Origin: Puffinus mauretanicus | Taxonomy: Eukaryota; Chordata; Aves; Procellariiformes; Procellariidae | Assembly: GCA_023333565.1 (NCBI GenBank) | Contig: JAJKFH010000385.1 | Location: 558,001 to 622,000, forward strand | Direction of reading: 5' to 3' | Length of the DNA: 64,000 bases | Shown here: positions 22,949 to 34,000 of the stretch, piece after piece | How positions within the stretch are numbered: position 1 is the stretch's first letter | Layout of the letters: the number at the start of each line of letters is the position of its first letter | The notes under the pieces: model-generated | Databases searched by the model: none | Seen by the model: only the letters and a program-made list of their open reading frames with translations | Told to the model about the DNA's origin: nothing | Made by a program: the position numbers and the translations under genes

Positions 22949-24485
22949 GTGGCCGACGGCCCGCTCCCCGAGCCTTCAGCCATGAGGTGCGAGGGTGCGG
23001 GCTGGGGGACTGTGGCGCGCAGCTGCCCCTTGCCCCACCAGGGCCCGGCGCAGGCCCCTGGCCGCCCTGCGCAGAAGGAGCAGCGCCGGCGGGAGCTGGC
23101 CAGCCCCTGGATCGAGCTTCGGTCTTGCCGGTTGTTGCCACAGGAGAGACCCCCCCGAGCCACAGCGCTGGGCAGCCGGCGACACGCCGGGCTGGGGCGG
23201 ATGCTCTGCTCCAGGTGCCAGAGCCTGCGGGGGAAGACTTGGTGCTTCCTGGCAGCGCCTGCAGCCGGCTGCTGGGGCAGAACGCCCGCCTGCAGCGTGC
23301 CCTGGAAGACCTGGAGAGGCAACGCGGTGCCCTTGAGGCGGAGAACAGCCTCCTGAGAAAGGGAAGCTCTCCAGAAGTGTGCAAGAAGGCAGAGAGGCTC
23401 CAGCAGAAAAATGCTCAGCTAGCTGCCCTCACCGAGCAGCTGAAAGAAAGATGCAGACATCTGCAGGAGACCATCGGGCACCTGATGAACACTCCCGTGC
23501 CGCTGCCCATCCAAAGCTCCGCTGAGGAACTGCGCATGAAACGTTTCCTCAGCAGAGGGCTGGAGAAAGCAGAGAGCATGCCGGAGCTTTGCTGGCACAG
23601 GACCAGCAGAATGAATCCTCACAGAAGGCGGCTGAGGAGCTCCAGGCCCAAGTGGCTGCAGAGGACGAGGGCTCATATTACGTGAGCAGCCTCAGCCAAA
23701 GGTGTGAGGAGTTAGAGGTGCCGCTTCTGGAGATGGTAGATGAAAACACCACACGGGCTGAAGAAAATTCTCACCTCCGTGGGCAGGTGTGCTGGGCAGA
23801 AAAGGTTCAAGCTGAAAATGCTGTCCTGAAGGGACAACTGACGCGAGTGGCAGAGGAGCAAAATTCTGCCACCCAAGCCATCAGCAGTCTTCAAACCCCG
23901 CTGGAAGCTGCAGAGCACAAACTGAAAGCTGTGAGAGAAATGGCAGAAAGTGCTGAGAGAGAAGTAAAAAGGGACCACGGAGAAGCCGGGCAACTGTTTC
24001 GAGCCCAGGTGAGTGAACCAGAGAATTGGTTTCAGAGCCCCTCAGAGTCGCCTTGGGCAGAGGACAGTCTTGGGTCCTGCCTTCTTTCAGAGGAGGACCC
24101 CACAAGTGAGACAGAAGAACCAGTAGCAGACTAACAGTCCGTCATCCTGCGGGCTCTGGCACAACCACCGGGAAGGCTTTGAGCATCCATAGCTCGATAC
24201 AGCTACAATCCTTTTGATGGTCCCAGTGAGCAGCCTGAACTGGAGCTGCCTCTAACTGCTGGACAATATGTTCATGTCTTTGGACAGGTGGATGAAGACA
24301 GCTGGTCTGTGGGAGAGCTGGCAGACGACACGAGGATTCATCCCCTCTAATTTTGCTGACGAAGATTCAGATGACGACCTGGAAAACGAGAACTGGGATG
24401 ATCCTCATTATTATATTTTGCCTATTTTGGAGGAAGATGAAGAGAATCTAGATGTGGGTGATGGGGGCTAAAAAGCATAAATAAA
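22949..24485 (+). pseudogene. intronless RIMBP/TSPOAP1-family retrocopy, frame-broken
   Basis: The coiled coil in frame 1 (22987-23685) runs LLGQNARLQRALEDLERQ, ENSLLRK, QKNAQLAALTEQLKER, LQET. Frame 3 (23589-24134) continues with RCEELEVPLLEMVDENTTR and ENAVLKGQL. An SH3 domain follows, with ARYSYNPFDGPSEQPELELP and LTAGQYVHVFG in frame 3, then RGFIPSNFADEDSDDD in frame 1 and an acidic tail to TAA at 24469-24471. This order matches the N-terminal coiled coil and first SH3 of RIM-binding proteins (TSPOAP1, RIMBP2, RIMBP3), which in TSPOAP1 span many exons; here they are contiguous. Breaks seen are no ATG in the coiled-coil frame, a frame change near 23585, TAA at 24132, TGA at 24180, and a shift near 24330 within the SH3. 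The later SH3 and FN3 domains are absent. AATAAA ends the copy at 24480-24485. It could be a decayed retrogene, or a gene whose frame is broken by assembly errors. Confidence 0.75.
24480..24485 (+). terminator. polyadenylation signal of the RIMBP-like copy
   Basis: AATAAA lies 9 bp after the last stop codon of the RIMBP-like copy. Confidence 0.5.
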
Positions 24486-24680
24486 CGTAGCCTATACAAA
24501 CCTCCAGAATATCTACAGAAGTGAATTTGTACTTAAAAGTGATTTTTTTTTTTGACTTTGAGATTTCTGTAGAACGGGGGGACCTCTGGGAGGCAGCAGG
24601 GGCCTCCAACGGGCCACAGCAAAGCCCAGATGAGGCCCCGGAGCACTCTGGAGAGTAACTGGGGGCCTTTGCAGGGTGCG

Positions 24681-25073
24681 CCCCCAGAGCTGGACGCAGT
24701 ACTCCAGGTGGGTCTTGTGAGAGCAGAGTAGAGGGAGAGCATCACCTCCGTCGACCTGCTCCAGCCCAGGATATGGTTGGCTTTCTGGGCTGGAAGTGCA
24801 CATTGTCAGCTCATGTCCGATTGCTCATCCACCAGTACCCCCAAGCCCTTCTCGGCAGCGCTGCCCTCAATCCCCTCAACCCCCAGTCTGTACTGATACT
24901 GGAGATTGCCCCAGCCCAGGTGCAGGACCCTGCACTTGGCCTTGTTGAACCTCATGGGGCTCACATGGGCCCCCTCCTCCAGCCTGTCCAGGCCCTCTGG
25001 GCGGCATCCCTTACCTCAGTGAACCAACTGCACCGCTCAGCGTGGTGTCACCCGCAAACCTGCTGAGGGTGCA
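24681..25073 (-). mobile_element. CR1 LINE fragment
   Basis: On the + strand it reads CCAGAGCTGGACGCAGTACT, later GGTTGGCTTTCTGGGCTGGA, and ends CTGCTGAGGGTGCAC. This is a familiar avian CR1 segment in reverse-complement orientation. It lies more 5' in the CR1 consensus than the 20114-20377 fragment and has the same orientation. Confidence 0.85.
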
Positions 25074-27314
25074 CCGTGTGGCAGCAGTGTTTGTTCGAGC
25101 CCTTCCCTCGCAGCAGACGGATGAGGTATGTCGGCATCCTGCCGTCACCTTCCTGGCAGGTAGTTTCTGCAGCTGCCTCTAACCACACATTCCCCTCGTC
25201 ACTGAACGATCAAGCTTGTGGGGGCCTGTTAAGATTTTTGGCGTAACTCATTGCTGAAATTGTAAACTCTGATTGTTTTCCATCAAAACTGAAATTCCAT
25301 TCATTTGACGTTCAAGTTCAGCTGTCGTCTGAACTAGCACAATCTCTATCCCTGATCCAGGGCTGAAATCAGCTCTTCTTAACTCACAGTGCTCTTCTGG
25401 GTTATTAGTTTGTCCCTTACCTACTTTTCATTATCTGTGTTCTCCAAAACTTCTGTAGGCAAACTATCTTGCCCCACAGAGATGAGAAGAGCTCCTTCAT
25501 GGATTTCATGGGTCATGGTCACCCGATGAAATGAAGGCTTCAGAGGTAGTGGTCTACACACTTCTCCCCATATCCCGCTCTCTGCCACCCCCAGTTGGGC
25601 TACAATGGGATCAGGGAACTGAACCAAATTTAGAAGAAAAATCTTAATTAGGCTGCGGGGACACATAGTTTAATTCTGTTCCTGTTGATTTCAGAAGAAA
25701 CAAAACGTGTTTCCTCTTCACCTGGACTCTGACTGTATGGAAGTCATTTAGCTTTTGGAAGAGAAGAGAGTAAGGTGCACAACTCAAGAGAATATGAAGA
25801 TACAAAATGATTTTGTTTTAATGAAAGTCTTCTCTTTTATTTGAATGGTTGCCATATTTAGATAATTAAGTAAGAATTCATAGGAATGAAAATCAACTTT
25901 CCCTTCTTCCCAAGGAATCCGAAAAATGTTGCTATGTACAAAATTTACAATTATATGCAATAGTTTATTGTTATTCTGGACTCCAAAATCTGGCATCACA
26001 GGTAAAAATGTTCACACCGAAGCTAGAGCAGGATGTGTCCATCCTGTACCTTTCATAATGTTCTATAAACTTTACGGGTATCCTTTCAAAATGATTGCTC
26101 TTCCAAGGATGAGAAACTTTTCTCATCTGAGATCTTGCTGCTGCATACAATTTTCATCATCCACAGCCTAAATAATTAAATTGTATTCCTTTTTGAGCAG
26201 GTGAGAAGTCAGGCAAAATGGGCCAGATGTGCAAGTGTGTTTAGGTTTCTGTTTTCTGTTGAAGTCAGATGAAAGATGATATAAAGCAGGTGTAAAAAAA
26301 AAATCTTCTGAGAAATCAATAGATGTTAGGCATCTAGTAACTTTGGGATTTGGATGGAAATCCTTTGTTTCATGTTTCATTTTCTTACTATTGTTTGCCT
26401 TTCGCTTTCGGAAGCTTCCATCGTTTTCATGGATTATTCGGCAGAAAGTTTTTCTGCTTTTGGTTCAAGCTGCTGAACCTCTGTAACTCCCTCTGTATTC
26501 AATGGGCACTACAGATACCCAGTTTCTCTCCAAAAATTAGAAACCTTGAAGAACTCTGAAATAAAGCATTGTTATCTCTAACTCAACGTTCAATCAAATG
26601 ACCACTGAGAGGATTTCTAAGATCCCTGTGCTATTAAACGAATTGGAACTCAGTCCTGCTGTGTTACTAGTAGGACTTTGCTTCTTTACTCAGCTTCATT
26701 TGCCAGTCAGGATCTACGCAGCTGCTCTGCAATGAGGAAAATTGCTCTGAGCTGGTGGGATTGGAGGTTTGTAACAACGCGTGCTGGAACACGCCCATGT
26801 TGCTAATGAGTGGAAGTGAGCATAAGGTGGCTGCAAGATGTCCTCTGTAACCCGAATTGTCGGTCTCAGTCCATGTCATGGTTCGCAGGCCCCCTCCTAG
26901 AAACGCTGCGAACAGACGTCCTTGCCGTGCACCTCAAGCAGTCAGCTCGGAGACAGCGCGACGGAGCTTCCCCATCAGCCCTAAAGGAGTCCTCCTAAAT
27001 CAAGATTAAGGTGCAATGACAGCACAAAGGTAGACTGCTGCTGCCAGCATTGCCTCCGTTTGGCACGTAAATAGCAGCCTTCAGTCTCCTTACGCAAGCG
27101 CGTAAAACGCATAGTAATAAACTGTGACTTACCCCACTTTCAGGTGCCTGGCCATATCAAAAACAGTTACCCACCTAAATCTACTGCTACACAAATGTGC
27201 CTCCACGGACAGGTGACAGGCAACACCAGTGTTGCACTGTGAGCAGCATTATGTAGATGTGTTCTTCCTGGGATCGTGATGCACCCAAGGTTTACATGTT
27301 AGCAGGCTTGGCTT
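25074..27314. other. convergent intergenic region, nothing recognised
   Basis: No gene, tRNA or repeat family is recognised between the CR1 fragment and the FAM83A 3' end. The right end must contain the FAM83A 3' UTR. Confidence 0.5.
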
Positions 27315-27320
27315 TTTAAT
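27315..27320 (-). terminator. candidate FAM83A polyadenylation signal
   Basis: On the minus strand this reads ATTAAA, about 155 bp after the FAM83A stop codon. It is the nearest signal I noticed; a more distal one is possible. Confidence 0.35.
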
Positions 27321-27475
27321 TAGGGAAAGGAAGCATCCATAAGCAGCAAAAGAAAACAAGAGGCTTGAAATCATCCTCATTTTGTATTATACAGAATTTC
27401 TATATTCATCAGTACACAAGCGATTGCTAAACAGGTCCTCACTACATTTACTTGCAATTCAAAACAAGGTGGTTA

Positions 27476-28022
27476 TTATGCAAACAGGTTAGCTTTGTGG
27501 AGGCATCTCCAGGGTGAGCTTAACCCTGTCCTGTTTGGTTCCTCTTGTCTAATTCTTATAGGTCTGTAAATGTTCATGTTGTTATACAGAACTGTGGAGT
27601 TATCGGCCACGTACTGCGGCTGATAGTAGTTAGCCTGGATGGCCTTCTGCGGTGGTGGGGGTGTGAATGAGACATAGCTGTGGAAGGAATTAACTCTATG
27701 GAGAGGTGACGTGGGGGTTAAGTTGCTGCTGAACATGAGAGTTCTTGGGGGTTGCTTGCTCTGGTGGGTGCTGCCGGCTGAGAGGCTGCTGAAGGGATCG
27801 GAAAGAGTGTTGGCGCTGCCCTCGTTGCTGTCGGGGAGGCTGCGCTGGGGGGCCCAGCTCTTGCTGAACAGGAAGGGCATGATGCGCGGTGGAGACTTCG
27901 GTCCCCTCACTGGCTTGGACAGTGCGTAAAGGTGTCGGAACTCTTCATCAAACAGCTCCACAACCTGACCCGTGAACTTGGAGAGGAGGTTGCGGTGAAC
28001 CTGGCCGCATAACCATGTGAAG
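27476..28022 (-). CDS. FAM83A: FAM83A exon 4 (terminal)
   Basis: Acceptor CTTCCAG is followed by FTWLCGQVHRNLLSKFTGQV and VELFDEEFRHLYALSKPV, then a Ser/Pro-rich tail with SFTPPPPQK and NIYRPIRIR to TAA. The tail motif matches human AYRPTRLQ in position. Confidence 0.95.
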
Positions 28023-31000
28023 CTGGAAGGAGAAACAAGGTAAGGGCTAGCGTTAACGTCAGCCATTAGGCACTGGATATCCCCGCAGGGGTGGTGCGAA
28101 AGGCAAATGCGTTTTACTGCCGAAGCTTCTTGTCTAAACACAGGATGAAGATGGTGTCGCAGTTGAATTTCAGGTCAGTTCACATCAGTGCTCTTTGACT
28201 GGGATCAAGCTTTGTTATTGCAGCTGCCTCTAAAACCTTCAAGAAACCTTGTAAAGTTATACAACCTCCTAAAGGGAGTGGTGATCCAGATCCACCGCAG
28301 GACTGAATGTCAGATACAATACCCGAGGTTTGGGTGTCTGTTCCATGGAAAGGAGTTTAGACTCCTCTTCTGGGTACCTCTCTTCCATGCACAATGCTTA
28401 AATTAAGGTCTTACCTTGTCTTGTCTGCACACACATAAATTGTAGCTTCCCTGCAGAATGCTGTGCCAGCTGGTAACTCTCACCCGCTCAAAACTGACAT
28501 TAGAACGACTAGTGAAAAATAACCATCCTTTGTTTTCATTTTCCCGTACTTTTTCTGCATTGGTCAAGAGAAACACATAAAAACCCAACCTCACTGTTAC
28601 ATCCCACTCCCACAAAACAAACCGCCACACCTGACAAATGCTTATTTTCTTCACTACGGAGAAAATGAAATTATAAATATTTCCTACAGCCTTTCCAAAA
28701 ATAAAAATGCTACTTTGCTATAAAGTAAGGGAGAAACACTGCAATAGTTTTCATTCTGGTAGTCCAGAGACACACCTTAGGATACCCCATAGCTTTTAAA
28801 TGATTTTTCTTTTATGTGCTTCCCTAATCCACTTAGTAAACATAAATTTGTGCTCTTTTACAAAACCACAAGCCAGCCTGGTTGTGCTGTGCAGGCTGCC
28901 TTGTCTGAACAGGAGCGGCATCAATAAAATGAGCATAGTTGAGAGAATGAAATGTAATTACTCCCTGAGCTGACCGGGGCTCGAGCTGTGCAGCAGAGGA
29001 TACAGAGCAGCGTTGGATTTGAACCCGAGGTTATTCTGTGTTGGCAAAACTCTGCCCCGGTTATTCCGTGACTTTATTAGCTACGCTGTTGTGCGCAAGG
29101 ATTGCCGAGAGCCAGATTTGGCTGTAGGTGTGTGCACTTTAAATCTTGTTCTTGTCATGTTTTGATAAAACTCCTGTGAAACTCAGCGGGACTGACAGCC
29201 TGAGCTGATGCTAAGGGAACAAAATCAGACGATTTACATCTGCCCGTTTGGAGCATTCTTAAAGAGGGTTGGGTTTGAGGCATACAGTGGTTTTATACTG
29301 TTGCTTCAGGAGCAAGGGGAGGAGTGAAGAAATCACTAGTTCAATGCCACCGGGCAACCCTACATTATATACTGTACATTTTATGATTGGACATGAAAAT
29401 ATACACTGAGTTACTAGAATACAGGTACTTCTCATCCACTTTGTTCAAATCATTCTAAATATGGAAAAAAACCTTGGGAGCTGAGGTAAACAGCACAGCA
29501 AGCTAACTCCCTGCTGTGTGGGTAACATCTGCTGTGCTAGCTCAACATTGCCTTCATTCACTAAGAAGCACTCTCTAAACCTTTGCAGGTCCTTTGTCTA
29601 ACTGTGAAGGAGATAATAAGCCAGGAACAAATATAAAAACACGCGCAATTAGTCTGGGATATCTGCGCTGAAGGTTACAAACTCATGAAAGGGCTGAGGT
29701 GTGGAGTGGCCGGTTTATACTTTATGTGCTAAAGAGAGATCTAGTTTATAAAAGAAAATTTAGAGAGAAATAAAAATCAATTACACTTATAAATGGCTTT
29801 TAAAAACCCAACATAATCAGAGGAAAAACTGTTGCACCCAATTTTGATAATTTACTCCCACATGTAACTTCCTGGAGTACCTGACGGACAGATACTCATT
29901 TGTGGCTCATTGATCTTATCTGTAACCCTCGCAAGCAGAGAAAGTTGGACCCAATTAATAGCCCAAAGATTCCCCATGGACTGATGGCAAATGGGTCAGC
30001 TGTAAAGTAACAAGGTGAGACCTGTGCGATTTTAGACAAACATTTGTGGGCCTCACGTAGTGAGTCACAGCAATTTACATTCTGTGCACTTTGCTGAAGA
30101 ACAAAGCAGAACTTGACATAAAGACTTAACAGGTTTTCACTGGCTTCATTCTAAGAGGAAATTCATTGTTTAGGTTTTAGGCCCTGTTTTGCTCCTTAGT
30201 TTACAATTCCAAGTGCTCTTTTGGGAAAGGCTTAGAGAAGTCTGTTATTGTCACTAGCTGCCCAGAAGGATCATTCTTCTACCAGGCCTCTTTGAGTGAA
30301 GCACATCAGAAAGAAAAGAAAGCACAAAGAAGCACTGCCTAGTTGGGGCCAAAGCTGTATCACAAATTCAGTCATTAATAGATACTTCTCAGCCACCTTT
30401 GCAGGGCTTTGTCAGAAAACTTATGTTCTGTTCCGGATCCCTTCATCTATGATTGTCTGAATCAAAACCCACCTCTTCTGTCCAACCTTCATTTGCACTG
30501 GACTTGTTTTTTTCTGAGCGTACCCTCTGCATTACTGCAGCTGCAGTTCATTAGGGATGCTCTCATCCCTTGTGTTTACTGTGCTACAGTAACATGCAGC
30601 GTTACACGCATTTATCTGAAACGGAAGGACTGGGTTTTTCAGCTGAGCTCAGGTTTGAATTAACCTACGCGCTAGTGTTGCCTGCTGGTGGGATAACCTC
30701 TGTATGAGAAACTGGCGCCACCTGAACCAATGCTCTCGGCAAAGCACCCCAGTGTTAGGTGTTGGATACTGGCTCTGAAGAGGCCGGTGGCTTTCAGAGT
30801 GGCAGCCGGGGAGGTACTCAGCTGCCCCTGAGGACCAAGGTCTATGCTTTCTGCTGGTTTTGTTTTGCCTTCTTCAGGCGCACCGAGTCCATGCGCTATC
30901 TAACTTCAAATCAATTAAAAAAAAAAAAGGAATAACATAGTTATCATAGGATGGAGTAGCGTAACACAGAGACAGCAAAACAAAATACTGCATCCGAATC

Positions 31001-34000
31001 CCACACCACAGACATTGGTAATAAAAATTGAGAGGAAAACTGTAACTTAAAACACTTACTCATGCCTGCACTTGTGCAGACACATGGCTGGAACGGCCTT
31101 CAGAAGCTTCTCATCTCCAGCCTGCCCTGTGTGGCTCTTATCCACACTAACCCAAGCAATGGCTTTTTAACACGGTTTTAAAAACCACTCCAGAGCAGGA
31201 GATGCCACAGACTCAGTGGTTCCTTTGCCTCTAACTAGTTGCCAGCTTCAGTCCTCTTGTTGTCCATTAGGCAAATATATTTTGTCCTCAAACGCTTTGG
31301 CTAGAAGCAGTGAGCCAGGGTCCCTTTTAGAGCAGTATGTCCTGAAGGGCTATTTTACTTCCTCAGCCTTTTCCCCCAACCGCTATTACAAAGTCATGCA
31401 GAGCACAGCACTTAGGTGAAATTTGCTGTTGTATTAGTTTTAAGATCTATTCCAATTTGATTTCCAACAAATGCATTGCAGAAGAGTTTGAGTCTGCTTT
31501 ACTCAAAATCATTCCTGTTTATACCTGCAGAGGTTGGTGGATAAGGTTTAGGGGTAACAGAAAACTTTCAGATTAATAAAGTGAGAGCTAGCAAGCCTAC
31601 AGAAATGCCACATACTGAGAGCCAGCTAAAACCCACGTGAATCTGCAAACTGGTGCTGAGCATGCTGAAATTAAATACTGTATAGATTTGTTCCTCACCA
31701 CCCTCTCTGCTTCCTTGCTGGATAGGGGATTATGTAGTTTGACAAGGCTCTTGAGGTTAGAAGATATTGCAACAGCACTAGAGAATGACAGAAGTGACTC
31801 TGCACAGGACTTTGAGGGTTTTTCTCTTTTTTTAGGATTGAAAAGAGAAGCCAAAAGGAAGCTTCCTGGCTAAAGAAAACAGATCTTGTTCTGTCCCTCT
31901 TCTCCCACACATCCTTCACTTCTACTCTCTCTATAAATCTGCTGTTCATTTCCACACACCTTTGGGGAGGGATTAAAAAAAAAACTGAAAGAACAAGAAA
32001 GCCACAGAGCGGCCAATAAAAAAAAACCACACTCTGAGTGTTCACTCATTTTTGTCTGATGGTTTATTTGGAAACTGAATGAAAACTGGCCAGCTGAGCC
32101 CCGGCAGCCTGTGCTAACCCCACGCATCCACCTTTACCTTCCTTTCTATAGTTATGTAATCTTCCTGGTGGCACAGTTTTATCGGACTAGAGGCATTTAA
32201 GCCTCCAAATCATAAACCGGGATTAAGAAAAGCAATCTCATTCTTTTAATTAAATAATCACCTCTGTAATTTTTTTCTCTCGTCTTTTTGTATCTGGATT
32301 TCTAGGATACACTTCGGTCATTTGTGAAGCTTATCTATGTAGCCATGAGGCATAGGAACTTTATTTGATGCAAGCTCAGAGTCTCCTGAAATTCCCTGAC
32401 CTGAGGATCTTGGATCTTAATCAAAAACCCAGTTGTTGAGACGCTACATCCTCTACCTGAAATAATCATAGCAGCACAGAAGTGGACAGTTACAGACTAA
32501 GCTCACAAAAAAAAAAAGGAAAAAAAACAGGGAAGGGACAACAGTCACATAGACACAAGAATGAAGCACAAGAAAAAAATTGTTTTCCCTTTAATCACTA
32601 AACTTGTCATATGGAGAACAAATCCTCAGATAAGCTGAGTGACATATGCTACATTAAGGGATCCCGAGGGAGACGGAAATGTATCATGTCTCATGATCAC
32701 AGCATCTGAGGACCCAAACAATGAGGAAAGCATAATATTAAGCTATACATATTTCTAGTTCTGCCCCAGGGCTGCACCAGCAAAGTTGTTTACCTTAGTT
32801 TCTGAACATTTAAATTAAATACCACACTCCATAAAGAACTAACATCAGTTTTAAAGCAAGTTAAATGGATTATTGACAAATGGCACATATTTGAAAACAT
32901 GAGGGTTTTTGTTCAAAAAAACTTCTAACCTGTACAAAAATTTCTATGGCACTTTTTTGTGAAGTAATATTAAAAATCATAGAAGAGCACCTAGACATGA
33001 ACTGCAATGGCTTATCTCACCTGTAAGATCCAGAGAGCACGTATCTCCAGTCGGAGATAAGAAATTTTTCTTGTATTTGTCCTGAAAATTTCCTGCCTGA
33101 TTTGGCACAGTAAACCTCTCCAGTAACACTGCGGACTGAAATATTCTGTAAAGAAAAAAAAAAGAACAGAGTGAATTCCTTTTTTTTTAACTTAAAAATC
33201 AGAAGGAAAGGGCCCTTTCCCCCCACTGCCTTTAGCACTTTCCCAATGTCTCTTACGATTTCTTCATGGACTCTCCAACGTTAAATTTGAAGGTTTGGGG
33301 CTAGAGGAAACCTAGCCAAGCTCTCTCACCTGCCACAGGATTACTTATTTCAATGGGGATATAAACCTGCAGGGAAATTCAGGCAGATGGAGCTGTGCTG
33401 TGTAACGATAACTGGTGCTACCCGTACCGAAATGAGTACGAGATGTGACCATAGCTGTGAGCAGTCTGTTACCTCTGCTGACACCCCAGCAACAATTTGC
33501 TCTAGCCATAAGTTCTCGTTTTACGTTGGCTATGGCACAATATGGCAGGGCAAAACCTCTGCTCTTCCAATCACCTGGGCCTGCAAGGACGTACATGCTG
33601 CTCTTCTAGCACAGCCCAGACGAATGCCAAACTGCAGGATCAGGTGCAAGTACACATGTGAGTGGAGAAGCGGGTCAATTTGACCCACGCGATGCTCTGT
33701 GCTGTCCTTGTACCTGAGCAAGCTCATTTAAGGCAGGCCAGGCACCCAGACTTGACTCTGCTGTCCATACACACACTTTGCAGAATCAAGGCCTCAGTAA
33801 ATGAGTGGCACCAAGGATTTGGCTCACACGTTGTCGAAGCCTGTGTATTGTAGCAGCATACTTACAATAAATAGCACCTGACAAACACTGTTATGAGCAT
33901 GTTTTATTAATTTCTGTTTCTTTATACATTTGGGTTGGAATTCAGCTGCTGAAACGCTGGTGTCTGGTGCCCGTAAGGGTCTCCTGCCCGCCCTCCAGCT

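Noticed and set aside
22732..23322. 196-codon minus-strand frame
   Set aside because: It is the antisense shadow of the GC-rich RIMBP-like copy and LTR end, with low-complexity Ala/Arg/Gly composition.
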